The translations under genes and the position numbers were made by a program. A model generated the notes under the pieces. It did no database searches. It saw only the letters and a list, made by a program, of their open reading frames with translations, and was not told the DNA's origin. This document shows, piece by piece, positions 34,029 through 43,143 of a stretch of DNA of 64,000 bases (within the stretch, counting starts at the first letter, position 1; every line of letters begins with the position of its first letter). The DNA lies in the NCBI GenBank assembly GCA_902500995.1, contig CABVSR010000002.1, forward strand, positions 1-64,000, written 5' to 3'. The DNA is from an uncultured Nitrospira sp. (GTDB lineage: Bacteria > Nitrospirota > Nitrospiria > Nitrospirales > Nitrospiraceae).

Positions 34029-35429
34029 ATGGCTTTACAACCTGAGCATCAGCGCCTGGAATCGCTCCACCCGACTCTTGCGCGAACGTGGCGCCGGATC
34101 AGCACCAACTTTTGGTTCCTTCCGTCGATGCTGACCGTCGCGGCGCTGGTGATCGCTCCCACCTTGGTGCAACTGGACGAACACCTGCAAGCGACCGGAC
34201 AATCCACGGACTGGTTGGATTGGGTCTATGGGGGAGGGCTACCGGGGGCGCGGCGGCTCCTTTCTGCCATTGCGACGGCCATGATGGCCATTGCGACGGT
34301 GATGTTTTCTGGCCAAACCACCGCGCTGACCTTCATCGGCCAGGAGTACGGCTCCTGGCTCCTACGCAACTTTCTCGCGGACCGGCGCAACCAACTCGCG
34401 TTCGGCTCGTACATTTCCACCTTTGTCTATGCGTTGATGGTCTTACGCACGATCCACAAGGACCCGGACGGCGCTCCTGTTCCACACCTGGCCCTGTCAT
34501 TTGCGATTGTTCTGGCGATGGCGGGTTTGGGCCTGCTGATCTATTCCATGTATCACATATCGCGCTTCCTGCAATCCTCCACCATCATCAACTATGCCGC
34601 GAAAGACCTTGCGGACACGATCCGCAGGCTCACCCTCCCGGCGGGCAGCAAAACCTCGCATGTTCCTGCTTGGCCTGCTCCGGACTGCAGGGGGCTGCCG
34701 GTGCCGGCGCCCGCCGATGGCTATACTCAATACGTGAACGAAAGCCGGCTTGTGGACCTGTGCCGGAAGGGCGAGGGACGCGTCATTCTAGAGAGGCAAG
34801 TCGGTGAGTTCGTCATCGTCGGAGCGCCGCTTGCGGTCCTATTCGTGCAGACTGCTCCCGATCCCTCGCTCGTGGCCGAGATCGCGGCGGCCATCGTGCT
34901 CGGGGAGCAACCCAGTATCGAACAGGATCTTCGATATGCCTTTAACCAACTCGTCCAAGTCGCCCTTCGCGCCTCTTCCACAGACCGTAATGATGTCTTG
35001 ACGGCCACCATGTGCGTGGATCGCATGGGAGCAGCCTTGTGCATGCTGGCCCGGCGCGATCCTGCTCACGACGTGCGGTGCGATGCAGCCGGGGCTCCGC
35101 GGGTGTTGACTAGGGGCATGAATTTCTCCGACGCGGTGGACTGGTGCATCAGCCCGTTCCGGGAATCGCGCGAGCCGAGCATCCCCTTGCTCATTCATAT
35201 CCTGGAGAGCCTGCCGGTCGTCGGAGCGTGCGTGCGGCGTGAAGAGGATCGCCAGGCTCTGCGGCGGGAAGCGCAATCTGTCGCGGAAACGGCGGCCGCA
35301 GAGGCGACGACCGAGTCATCATGTGAGCGCATCAACCAGGCGTATCAAAACGTATCCCGGGCTCTGGGAGGTTCACCGAGCGACCTTTCGCCGCGCCGGC
35401 TCAAAGAAGATCGTGCAGCCAGGCGGTGA
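34029..35429 (+). CDS. DUF2254 membrane protein
   Basis: A 466-residue protein with four predicted helices in the first 190 residues (FWFLPSMLTVAALVIAPTLV; LSAIATAMMAIATVMFSGQT; ISTFVYALMVLRTI; LSFAIVLAMAGLGLLIYSMY) and a large soluble C-terminal domain (GYTQYVNESRLVDLCRKGEG and IEQDLRYAFNQLVQVALRA). These blocks identify DUF2254, a family of unknown function frequent in stress-gene clusters. GAGAAG precedes ATG 34029; the open frame to 33921 would start before the predicted promoter -10 and is rejected. It converges with the DUF72 gene, ending 25 bases from it. Confidence 0.82.
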   Translation: MALQPEHQRLESLHPTLARTWRRISTNFWFLPSMLTVAALVIAPTLVQLDEHLQATGQSTDWLDWVYGGGLPGARRLLSAIATAMMAIATVMFSGQTTALTFIGQEYGSWLLRNFLADRRNQLAFGSYISTFVYALMVLRTIHKDPDGAPVPHLALSFAIVLAMAGLGLLIYSMYHISRFLQSSTIINYAAKDLADTIRRLTLPAGSKTSHVPAWPAPDCRGLPVPAPADGYTQYVNESRLVDLCRKGEGRVILERQVGEFVIVGAPLAVLFVQTAPDPSLVAEIAAAIVLGEQPSIEQDLRYAFNQLVQVALRASSTDRNDVLTATMCVDRMGAALCMLARRDPAHDVRCDAAGAPRVLTRGMNFSDAVDWCISPFRESREPSIPLLIHILESLPVVGACVRREEDRQALRREAQSVAETAAAEATTESSCERINQAYQNVSRALGGSPSDLSPRRLKEDRAARR

Positions 35430-35454
35430 CGTGGCTACGCATAGGAAACGGCCA

Positions 35455-36183
35455 TCATGGAGCAGCGACCATCCCCCGCAACATCTTTGCATTCTTGATC
35501 GCATAACCGGCCTGATCGTTATCGAAATACAGGTAGACGTCCTTGCCGCAACCGGTCCACTGCCGGATCCGCCGGCACCAGGTCTTCAGCGTAGAGGCCG
35601 GGTAATCGCCCTGATACTTGCTGCCGGGTCCATGGAGCCGCACATACACGAAATCGGCCGTCACTTCGATGGGCGTGACAGAGCCGCCCAACTCAAACAG
35701 GCAGAAGGCGACGTTATGCTGCCGCAGCAGCCGGTAGACCTCGGTCCTGTGCCAGGTCACGTCACGGCATTCGATCGCATACCGGTGCTTGGGCGGGAGC
35801 GCCTCAAGGAAGAGGCTCAGCCGTTCGGGGTTGCACCGCCAGTGAGGCGGCAATTGAAAAAGAATCGGACCCAGCTTCCGGCCGAGGCGGCCGGCAGCGC
35901 TCAACAATCGTTCCAGCGGCGGACCGGCATCGAGGAGTTTTTTTTGATGGGTGAGGTAGCGGCTGGCCTTGACGGCAAAACAAAAACCTTTCGGCGTCGA
36001 CTGTGCCCAAGACTCGAACGTCGTCGATGCGGGCAGGCGATAAAAACTGTTGTTGATCTCGACCGTGTTCAAATCACGCGCATAGTAGTCCAGCATCGCG
36101 CGCGGCGGCACGCTGGGCGGATAATAGGGCCCGCGCCAATGTGCATAGTGCCATCCCGACGTGCCGATACGCGCCTCCGCCAC
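35455..36183 (-). CDS. DUF72 (YecE-like) TIM-barrel protein
   Basis: A 242-residue protein of the DUF72 family. Hallmarks are IGTSGWHYAHWRGPYYP at the start, LNTVEINNSFYRLP, FCFAVKASRYLTH, GPILFQLPPHW, YAIECRDVTW, FVYVRLHGPG and DVYLYFDNDQAGYAIKNA. A TIM-barrel of unknown activity; an Fe-S-related role has been suggested for relatives but nothing here shows it. It is the last gene of the Ku-TreZ-debranching run, six bases after the debranching enzyme gene. Confidence 0.9.
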   Translation of the reverse strand: MAEARIGTSGWHYAHWRGPYYPPSVPPRAMLDYYARDLNTVEINNSFYRLPASTTFESWAQSTPKGFCFAVKASRYLTHQKKLLDAGPPLERLLSAAGRLGRKLGPILFQLPPHWRCNPERLSLFLEALPPKHRYAIECRDVTWHRTEVYRLLRQHNVAFCLFELGGSVTPIEVTADFVYVRLHGPGSKYQGDYPASTLKTWCRRIRQWTGCGKDVYLYFDNDQAGYAIKNAKMLRGMVAAP

Positions 36184-36189
36184 GATTCG

Positions 36190-38235
36190 TCACGCCCCCT
36201 CCTTGATGGCTCGCGTGTTCCGATAGGCCCGTAAGACTTCGCCCACGCTCCAGGCTTGCGCAATGCAGCCCCGCGGATGATACGGCGGTTCCGCATCGAA
36301 AATTTCGCTCACCGTCCCGATGCCGTCATCGAGCAGGTGGGAACGGAATCCGTCCAACATGCTCCGCGCCTCGGACCGGTCTTTGTAAACCTTGAGCCAG
36401 GCGTCGATGAAGGGTCCGATCAGCCAGGCCCAGACGGTGCCTTGATGGTAGGCCGCATCCCGCGCGCGCAGATCGCCGAAATACATCGGCTTGTAGTCGG
36501 GATGCTCGCGAGACAAGCTCCGCAGGCCCACCGGAGTCAGCAGACGATCCTTCACCAGGTCCACCACGCTTCGCCACCGGGCTTCCCGGAGGACGGGATG
36601 CGGCAGCGCGATGGAAAAAATCTGATTCGGCCGGAACGCGGAATCATCGCCTCGTTCCCCGTCGATCACGTCAGACAAACATCCTTCAGCGTCCATCCAA
36701 AACCGTTTGTTAAACGACTCCTCCGCCTGATCCGCCAACTCGCTCCAGCGGGACGGCGACCGGCCGACAAGGCTGGCCCATTCCTCCATACAGCGGAGAG
36801 CGTTGTACCAGAGCGCCTGAATCTCCACTGGTTTTCCCCGGCGCGGTGTCACGACCCAGCCGTCCACCAAGGCATCCATCCAGGTGAGCTGATATCCCTC
36901 CGCCGCCGCCCTCAGAAGACCGTCTTTCGGATCGACACCGATGCCGAAGTGTGTGCCCCGGATATGATGCTCCAGGATGGACGTGAGCACCGGCAGCAAG
37001 GCCAGCAGCGTCTCCCGATCGCCTGTCACCCGTTCGTACCGATGGAGCGCGTGAACAAACCAGAGCGTGGCATCCGCCGTGTGGTAGAGCGCCATCCGCT
37101 CCCCTTCCGGAAAGAGGTTCGGGATCAGGCCATCCTTCACGTAATTGGCAAAGGTGCGGAGAATCGAGCGGGCCTCCCGATGCCGGCCGGTGCAAAGAGT
37201 GAGACCTTCCAAACTGATCATCGTGTCCCGGCCCCAATCCGTAAACCAATGGTATCCGGCAATGATCGTGCGCGCCTCACTGCCTGACGCCCTGGCCAGT
37301 GCCTGTTCTTCCAAGCGGGATCCGGGGGCCACGACAAACTGATCCGCCGCCAAGGTCAACCAGCGTTCGATCTCCTCGTCCTGATCGCCCCCGGTGAGAG
37401 ACAGCAAGGTGTCGAGCCGTTTCGCCTCGGCTTCGAAGATGGCTGCAGGCTCAAACTCGAGCAGCTCCCAGGGCTCGGTACTGGCCACGAAGGCGACGGG
37501 CCGGCCTTGCGCCAGGTCCGCAGTGAAGCAGCCAGGGCTTGCGAGACTCTCGATATGCTCCGATCCTCGATCGCGATCCACGCGATAGGACATGCCGGTG
37601 CTCAATTCATAATCCGCGACAAACAAGCCGCCCTGGGGCCGCAGGCACAGTCTCAACGGCGGTGCCCCTTCGCAGAGATGCATATCGTACCGGCCGTTGA
37701 CGACCGTCAGTGGAAACGGAGGGCGCTTGGCGTCATGCAATCGCGCATCCAACATCCGGAACGTCACAAACGGACGGAGACGGAGGCCGACCGCGTCGCC
37801 TTCCACCAGACGATATTCGACGTAGACCGAATTGTGTCCATAAGGCATGATCACGCGTTTTTCCAGCCGGCGACCCTTCAGGCGAAAACGCCACACCGGT
37901 GTCTGCCGTTCGCGTCTGAATCCATCGAAGACCGGAAGGAAGTCGCCCTCAAGACGCCCATCCGAAAACTCCACGCCGCTCAACCGCAAGGCTTCTCCGT
38001 CGACCAGCACGTCATCGTCCAGGCGAGGCATCATGACGGTGCGTCCCCAGGGAGCAGGCAGATCCGGGACGAACAGACCATGGTATCGCCTGGTGGGCGC
38101 GCACAGCAGGCTCTGCGAGGCGTAGCCGCCGAGCCCGTTCGTCACCAACCATTCCCTGGCGAGCAAGGCGTTACGATCGCGCAGGCGCTCGGGCGGCACC
38201 GTGAGCACCATGGCGTCGGTCTGTGCCGTACTCAT
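36190..38235 (-). CDS. Glycogen debranching enzyme, amylo-alpha-1,6-glucosidase type (GH133-like)
   Basis: A 681-residue enzyme. The N-terminal beta-rich domain (REWLVTNGLGGYASQSLLCA, PTRRYHGLFVP) is followed by an (alpha/alpha)6 barrel with IAGYHWFTDWGRDTMISLEG, PNLFPEGERMALYHTADATL and AYHQGTVWAWLIGPFIDAWL, all typical of archaeal/bacterial GDE proteins that release glucose from alpha-1,6 branch points. ATG 38235 overlaps the treZ stop by four bases and has AGGAGCAG before it. With glgC and treZ in the same window it points to coordinated glycogen breakdown and trehalose formation under stress. Confidence 0.9.
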   Translation of the reverse strand: MSTAQTDAMVLTVPPERLRDRNALLAREWLVTNGLGGYASQSLLCAPTRRYHGLFVPDLPAPWGRTVMMPRLDDDVLVDGEALRLSGVEFSDGRLEGDFLPVFDGFRRERQTPVWRFRLKGRRLEKRVIMPYGHNSVYVEYRLVEGDAVGLRLRPFVTFRMLDARLHDAKRPPFPLTVVNGRYDMHLCEGAPPLRLCLRPQGGLFVADYELSTGMSYRVDRDRGSEHIESLASPGCFTADLAQGRPVAFVASTEPWELLEFEPAAIFEAEAKRLDTLLSLTGGDQDEEIERWLTLAADQFVVAPGSRLEEQALARASGSEARTIIAGYHWFTDWGRDTMISLEGLTLCTGRHREARSILRTFANYVKDGLIPNLFPEGERMALYHTADATLWFVHALHRYERVTGDRETLLALLPVLTSILEHHIRGTHFGIGVDPKDGLLRAAAEGYQLTWMDALVDGWVVTPRRGKPVEIQALWYNALRCMEEWASLVGRSPSRWSELADQAEESFNKRFWMDAEGCLSDVIDGERGDDSAFRPNQIFSIALPHPVLREARWRSVVDLVKDRLLTPVGLRSLSREHPDYKPMYFGDLRARDAAYHQGTVWAWLIGPFIDAWLKVYKDRSEARSMLDGFRSHLLDDGIGTVSEIFDAEPPYHPRGCIAQAWSVGEVLRAYRNTRAIKEGA

Positions 38236-40196
38236 CGCTGCTCCTGCCGGTTCGGGCTCGCCTTTACCGTTGTCTCCGGGCTCTCCACAGGAGTTTCCTC
38301 GCGGGCGGCGTACAGGAAGGCAGCACCGCCGGGGATCCGCCATCCGCTGTCCGTCAGGGGTTCGATCACGCCCGGCCCGCCGTAGAGCGGGTCGTCGCTC
38401 GACCAGCGAAACGACCAGGCATGCCCGGCCGGCGGCGCGAGCAACGGTTCCGGAGCCGGACGAAAATCCAGGTCCGGACCGAGGTTCACGATCAACAATC
38501 GATCACGTCTCTGAGCTCCGGCATAGCGCAGGACAAACGCCGAGGGTCCGATGACGGCGCCATCCACCAGATCGCGCCGCTGTTGCGTGATCACCTCGTC
38601 CTCCCGGCGCAGTCGCAGCAGATCTCGATGGAAGGCCACCGTGCCGGCATGGCGGTCCCGTTCCGCCCAGTCCAGCTTCGATCGCTCGAACACGGACGGC
38701 GCACAAGGATCAGCCATCGCATCCTGCGCGGCAGGCGCGGCATAACTGGGAAATTGGGCGAGAAATTGTTTCCGGCCCTGTTGAATGTCCGTGGCCAATT
38801 GGCCCGGCGGAAAATCGGTAAAGAAGAGAAATGGAGAGGAAGCCCCGAATTCCTGCCCCATGAACAAGAGCGGAGTTTCCGGGGCCAGGAGGAGCAGCGC
38901 CGTCAAGGCCCGGTACACAGAAGGGCCCACCTTGTGGTGCAAGCGATCGCCCCACAATTGGTTCGCAATTTGGTCATGATTCTGGAGAAAAAAGACAAAC
39001 CCTTCGGCGGCTTCGTCCGAGACTACCGTACCCCGCGGTTTCCCCTGCCATTGATACCGCTGGCCCTGATAAAGGAACCCTCGTTTCACGCAGGAAACAA
39101 ACTCCTGCGCGCTCCCGCGATAATCGGTGTAGTAGCCTTCACTGCGCCCGGTGGCCGCGACGCGCACCGCATGATGAAAGTCTTCGCTCCACACACCATC
39201 CAATCCCCAACCGCCCTGCGCGACCGGCCGAATGGTTTGCACCCATTGCGCTTCACATTCGGCGATCAGGATGATGGGTCGGCTACCGGCTGTGCGCCTG
39301 GCTGCTTGAGACAGTTCCGCCACGACATGGAGCGGGCCGGCATCATGAAAGGCATGCACCGCATCCAATCGCAATCCATCGACGTGGTATTCATCGATCC
39401 AGTAGCAGGCGTTTTGAATAAAAAACTCCCGCACGGGCCCGGAACCAGGCCCATCGAAATTGATGGCCTGCCCCCACTCATTCGGATACCGGTCGGTGAA
39501 ATACTCCTCACTGAAAAGCGGCAGATAGTTTCCGTCAGGACCCAGATGGTTATAGACCACATCCAGAATCACGCCGAGCCCGCGCCGGTGCGCTTCATCC
39601 ACAAAACGTTTGAAGCTGTCCGCGCTGCCGTACACATGCGCCGGCGCGTAGAGACCGACTCCGTCGTAGCCCCAGTTCCAGCGGCCGGGAAATTCGGCTA
39701 CCGGCATGACTTCCACCACGGTGATCCCGAGGTCTTTCAGAGCATCCAGTTTTGTGACCGCAGCGTCGAAGGTGCCTTCAGGCGTGAACGTGCCGATGTG
39801 CAATTCATAGATGACCTGGCCATGCATCCTGATGCCGGGCCAGTGCCGGTCCTGCCAATGATAGGCGCCGGGGTCGACGATGAGTGACGGGCCGTGCGGT
39901 CCTTCAGGCTGAAAACGCGAACAGGGGTCGGGATAGGCCTGCCCGCCGTCCAGCCGGTAGCGATAGTGCATGCCGGCGGACGCCTGCGGTATCAATCCGG
40001 TCCAATAACCTTCCGCCTGCCTGGTTAATGCATGCTCGGTCCTTTCTGGCTCAAGCACGACATCGACCAGGGCCGCCCGCGGCGCCCAACAACGGAATTG
40101 AACGCCGCCCTGTGTGAGCTGTGCTCCCAGCCTTAGACCCTGCTCGCGACCCGTCTCCGTCTCGGCTTCCAACGCCACCTTCCCACTGCCGCTCAT
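38232..40196 (-). CDS. treZ: Malto-oligosyltrehalose trehalohydrolase
   Basis: A 654-residue GH13 enzyme. After an N-terminal carbohydrate-binding fold (GVQFRCWAPRAALVDVVLEP) the catalytic barrel shows VIYELHIGTFTPEGTF, NWGYDGVGLYAPAHVYG, the nucleophile Asp in VDGLRLDAVHAFHD, the acid Glu in ILIAECE, and the transition-state Asp in FFLQNHDQIANQ. GVWSEDFHHAVRVAATG is characteristic of TreZ rather than GlgB or GlgX. It releases trehalose from maltooligosyl-trehalose made by TreY, which is not encoded in the window. ATG 40196 has GGGGGA before it; the frame extends to a TTG at 40217. Confidence 0.9.
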   Translation of the reverse strand: MSGSGKVALEAETETGREQGLRLGAQLTQGGVQFRCWAPRAALVDVVLEPERTEHALTRQAEGYWTGLIPQASAGMHYRYRLDGGQAYPDPCSRFQPEGPHGPSLIVDPGAYHWQDRHWPGIRMHGQVIYELHIGTFTPEGTFDAAVTKLDALKDLGITVVEVMPVAEFPGRWNWGYDGVGLYAPAHVYGSADSFKRFVDEAHRRGLGVILDVVYNHLGPDGNYLPLFSEEYFTDRYPNEWGQAINFDGPGSGPVREFFIQNACYWIDEYHVDGLRLDAVHAFHDAGPLHVVAELSQAARRTAGSRPIILIAECEAQWVQTIRPVAQGGWGLDGVWSEDFHHAVRVAATGRSEGYYTDYRGSAQEFVSCVKRGFLYQGQRYQWQGKPRGTVVSDEAAEGFVFFLQNHDQIANQLWGDRLHHKVGPSVYRALTALLLLAPETPLLFMGQEFGASSPFLFFTDFPPGQLATDIQQGRKQFLAQFPSYAAPAAQDAMADPCAPSVFERSKLDWAERDRHAGTVAFHRDLLRLRREDEVITQQRRDLVDGAVIGPSAFVLRYAGAQRRDRLLIVNLGPDLDFRPAPEPLLAPPAGHAWSFRWSSDDPLYGGPGVIEPLTDSGWRIPGGAAFLYAAREETPVESPETTVKASPNRQEQR

Positions 40197-40228
40197 TGCG
40201 TCCCCCAATGGTCTCAAGCAGTATGCAG

Positions 40229-41089
40229 TCAGGCACTTTTGCGCCGAGGCGATCGTTCCTTGTCGCGAGCGGCATGTTTGGAGTGGCCGGACCGCTGGAC
40301 GCTGCGCTTGAGGAGCGCCATCAGATCCACCACCTTGGCGCGACCGGATGGTTCCTTCTCTTCGTCTTTGCCGGGCGCGGACACCACTTCGGTTTTCCCG
40401 GCCTTGATCCGTTTCTCAATGAGCCGCATCAAATCTTCATGGTAGGTATCCTTGTAACGCTCGGGTTTCCAGGGCTCGGACATCTCCTCGACCAGCTTCA
40501 TCGCCATGTCGACTTCGCGAGGTGTCACCTGCGCGGACTTATGATGTTTGGCTGGCAGGTCGAGTTCCTTGCTGGAACGGAGTTCGTTGGCATACCGCAG
40601 TGTGTTGAGCACAATCATCTCGCTCCAGGGAATCAGGGCGGCAATATATTGCCTGGTGCGGATCACCACGGTGGCGATGGCGGCCTTGCCGGTCTTTTTC
40701 AACGTCTCGCGCAAGAGCGCATACCCCTTCTCCCCATGTTTGTCCGGCGCCAGATAATAAGGCGTCTCAAATGACGTCGGGGCGATATCCTCCGCCCGCA
40801 CGAAATTCACGATGTCGATCGTCTGCGTGGCCTCCACATTGGCTCGTTTGAAATCTTCATCGGTGAGCACGACATAGCGGTGTTTGTCGTACTCGTATCC
40901 TTTCACGATCTGATCCCAGGTGACTTCCTTGCCCGTCTCTTTGTTGTAGCGCTTGAACCCGACCGGTTTCATATCGCGGCGGTCCAAGAGGGTGAGGTCG
41001 AAACTGTTCCGGTTTTCGGCTGAATACAACACTACCGGAATATTGACGAGGCCGAAGCTGATGGATCCCTTCCATAACGAGCGTGCCAT
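40229..41089 (-). CDS. ku: Ku protein (non-homologous end joining)
   Basis: A 286-residue bacterial Ku homodimer subunit, which binds DNA ends and recruits LigD. The start MARSLWKGSISFGLVNIPVV is diagnostic; DLTLLDRRDMKPVGFKRYNK, GYEYDKHRYVVLTDEDF, YYLAPDKHGEKGYALLRETL and the DNA-encircling core region follow. The C-terminal tail is Lys/Arg-rich (RDKERSPRRKSA), as in Ku proteins that bind DNA or LigD. GAAGGTGA precedes the ATG. It sits in a run with a Cys-rich small protein upstream and treZ, debranching enzyme and DUF72 downstream; ligD is in a separate unit 8 kb away. Confidence 0.96.
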   Translation of the reverse strand: MARSLWKGSISFGLVNIPVVLYSAENRNSFDLTLLDRRDMKPVGFKRYNKETGKEVTWDQIVKGYEYDKHRYVVLTDEDFKRANVEATQTIDIVNFVRAEDIAPTSFETPYYLAPDKHGEKGYALLRETLKKTGKAAIATVVIRTRQYIAALIPWSEMIVLNTLRYANELRSSKELDLPAKHHKSAQVTPREVDMAMKLVEEMSEPWKPERYKDTYHEDLMRLIEKRIKAGKTEVVSAPGKDEEKEPSGRAKVVDLMALLKRSVQRSGHSKHAARDKERSPRRKSA

Positions 41090-41093
41090 GCGG

Positions 41094-41294
41094 TCACCTT
41101 CCGGATCTGAAACTATCGTGAGGGATTTCTATCGGAGCGTGGACACAAGCGACGCAGAGGCGAGCGCAATTGAGGCAGGCCACCGGTTCTCCACAGTGAT
41201 CGCACACAAGCAACATCGCCGCCCCTATTTTGTGACACCCATCCACCCGGCAGGTCGGATCGGCGCAGAAGCTGCAATCGTAAGGACAAACCAT
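41094..41294 (-). CDS. Cys-rich small protein upstream of ku
   Basis: A 66-residue protein with 11 Cys: CPYDCSFCADPTC, CHKIG, CDHCGEPVACLNCARLCVAC. The spacing suggests two zinc-binding knuckles, similar to B-box or FYVE-like folds. Its stop is four bases from the Ku ATG, so co-transcription is likely. It is the first gene after the divergent palindrome at 41368. Whether it takes part in DNA repair is inference from position only. Confidence 0.7.
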   Translation of the reverse strand: MVCPYDCSFCADPTCRVDGCHKIGAAMLLVCDHCGEPVACLNCARLCVACVHAPIEIPHDSFRSGR

Positions 41295-41339
41295 TGAGTG
41301 GATTTCAGCTTGTCGTCCCGGAGAACTGTGTCAAGCCGG

Positions 41340-41413
41340 ATCATCCTCCGACTCCCACAAGGGGACAACTAGGCCCCTCCCTAGCTCTCATTTCGTTCGC
41401 ACCCCGGTAGGCT
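41340..41413. promoter_or_regulatory. Bidirectional island palindrome promoter (ku unit / Rieske oxidoreductase)
   Basis: ACTAGG (41368-41373), six bases, CCTAGC (41380-41385). Rightward, 22 bases then TAGGCT (41408-41413) precedes ATG 41470. Leftward, the same palindrome reads GCTAGG-N6-CCTAGT, 22 bases, then GATGAT (41345-41340), before ATG 41294. One site may drive both units. Confidence 0.6.
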
Positions 41414-41469
41414 TTGCAGGTGCATCATATGGACACCTCCGTGACAACGCTGCCGTAAGGAGCCCGCTC

Positions 41470-43002
41470 ATGAACAAAGAACCTGGACAAACCGTGTCTC
41501 CCTGGATGTCGCAAGAGGTCCCCCCGTTACCGAGCATGTCCACGGGGGCGCATGCCGATGTCTGCGTCGTCGGCGCGGGGATCGCCGGCGTCACGACGGC
41601 CTATTGCCTGATGAAGGAAGGCCGATCCGTGATCCTGCTGGATGACAGCCAGCCGGGGCGCGGCATGACGGAACGCACGACGGCGCATCTCTCCAATGCG
41701 ATCGACGCGGGGTATACAGAAATCGAGCGATTGCACGGGCTGCAAGGCGCGCGTCTGGCGGCGAACAGTCACACGGCGGCCATCGATTGGATTGAAAAGA
41801 CCGCCCACGAAGCCGGCATTGACTGCGACTTTCTCCGCCTGGACGGCTACCTCTGCGCGGCGTCTCCGGATGATGCCCAACGGATCAAGGATGAATGGGC
41901 GGCGGCTTTGAGGGCAGGGCTTGCCGATGTCGAACCGGTTGACCGACTTCCCGGTCCCCTCACCCAGAACGGTCCCTGCTTGAGATTTCCCCGCCAGGCG
42001 CAATTTCACCCGATGAAGTATCTGGCCGGCCTGGTGAAAGCCATTGCGCAAGGTAAATGCCGCGCCTTCAGTGGATCACATGTCACCAAGGTGGAAAGCG
42101 GCAAACAAGTCCGCGTGGAAACGAGTCAGGGATGCGTCGTCACGGCGGACGCCGTCGTCGTGGCCACCAATACGCCCATCAACAACATGGTGACCATCCA
42201 CACCAAACAGGCCGCCTACATCACCTATGTCATCAGCGCGACCATCCCGGCCGGCGCGGTGGAACAGGCCTTGTGGTGGGACACGCAGGACCCCTATCAC
42301 TATGTGCGAACCCAACGCCGGTCGTTGCCCGGTGGCGGCGAGGAATTACTCCTCATTGTCGGCGGGGAAGACCATAAGGCCGGCCAGGCCGACGATGCCG
42401 AATTCCGTTACGGCCGGCTTGAAGCCTGGGCGCGCGCGCAATTTCCCGCCATGGGCGGCGTAACCCACCGCTGGTCGGGGCAAGTGATGGAGTCGGTCGA
42501 TGGCTTGGCGTTTATCGGCAAGAATCCCGGCGATGAGAATGTTTACATTGCGACGGGTGACTGCGGCATGGGCATGACGCACGGAACCATTGCCGGCCTG
42601 CTTCTGACCGATCTCATCAAGGGCCGCGACTCACCCTGGTCGTCGCTGTATAACCCTTCGCGCCATCCGGTGAAGGCCATGGGAGAATTCGTGCGCGAAT
42701 CCCTGAACGTGGTCGCGCAATATACCGACTGGGTCACCAAAGGCGATGTCGCACGCGCGGAAGATATTCCCAACGGAGAAGGCGCGGTGCTGAGAGACGG
42801 CCTCACCAAAATCGCCGCCTATCGCGACGCCGACGGCGTGCTGCATACCTGTTCCGCGGTCTGTCCGCATCTCAACTGCATTGTATCCTGGAACCATTCC
42901 GAGCACACGTGGGATTGCCCCTGCCATGGATCACGTTTCGATAAATTCGGTCAGGTCCTCAACGGGCCCGCGATTACCGACCTCACCCGACTGAATACGT
43001 AA
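41470..43002 (+). CDS. FAD-dependent oxidoreductase with C-terminal Rieske domain
   Basis: A 510-residue fusion. The N-terminal DAO-type flavin domain starts DVCVVGAGIAGVTTAYCLMK (dinucleotide fold near residue 30) and ends with VYIATGDCGMGMTHGTIAGL. The C-terminal 90 residues form a Rieske [2Fe-2S] domain with ligand motifs CPHLNC and CPCHGSRFD. The architecture matches proteins annotated as gamma-glutamylputrescine-oxidase-like/Rieske oxidoreductases of stress clusters; the substrate is unknown. It has no signal peptide. Only the palindromic promoter at 41368 lies upstream. Confidence 0.88.
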   Translation: MNKEPGQTVSPWMSQEVPPLPSMSTGAHADVCVVGAGIAGVTTAYCLMKEGRSVILLDDSQPGRGMTERTTAHLSNAIDAGYTEIERLHGLQGARLAANSHTAAIDWIEKTAHEAGIDCDFLRLDGYLCAASPDDAQRIKDEWAAALRAGLADVEPVDRLPGPLTQNGPCLRFPRQAQFHPMKYLAGLVKAIAQGKCRAFSGSHVTKVESGKQVRVETSQGCVVTADAVVVATNTPINNMVTIHTKQAAYITYVISATIPAGAVEQALWWDTQDPYHYVRTQRRSLPGGGEELLLIVGGEDHKAGQADDAEFRYGRLEAWARAQFPAMGGVTHRWSGQVMESVDGLAFIGKNPGDENVYIATGDCGMGMTHGTIAGLLLTDLIKGRDSPWSSLYNPSRHPVKAMGEFVRESLNVVAQYTDWVTKGDVARAEDIPNGEGAVLRDGLTKIAAYRDADGVLHTCSAVCPHLNCIVSWNHSEHTWDCPCHGSRFDKFGQVLNGPAITDLTRLNT

Positions 43003-43054
43003 ACGATCAGAACCGCACCTGTGCCGTACGAAGTAGTACGAAATACATTCAGGA

Positions 43055-43101
43055 ACTAGGACTCTTGCTAGCGGCGCCGTCTGCGCGAGCCTCTCCATAA
43101 T
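43055..43101 (+). promoter_or_regulatory. Island palindrome promoter (cupredoxin-Slp-Slp-HAD unit)
   Basis: ACTAGG (43055-43060), six bases, GCTAGC (43067-43072), 23 bases, CATAAT (43096-43101). ATG 43144 lies about 36 bases after the predicted start. Confidence 0.55.
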
Positions 43102-43143
43102 GACCTCATACTTACATCCATGTTTAACGATGGGGAGGTGACT

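Noticed and set aside
38223-39887. 554-codon open frame antisense to treZ
   Set aside because: The reverse strand encodes all TreZ catalytic motifs; the plus-strand translation has no recognisable domain and an Arg/Gly/His-rich composition.
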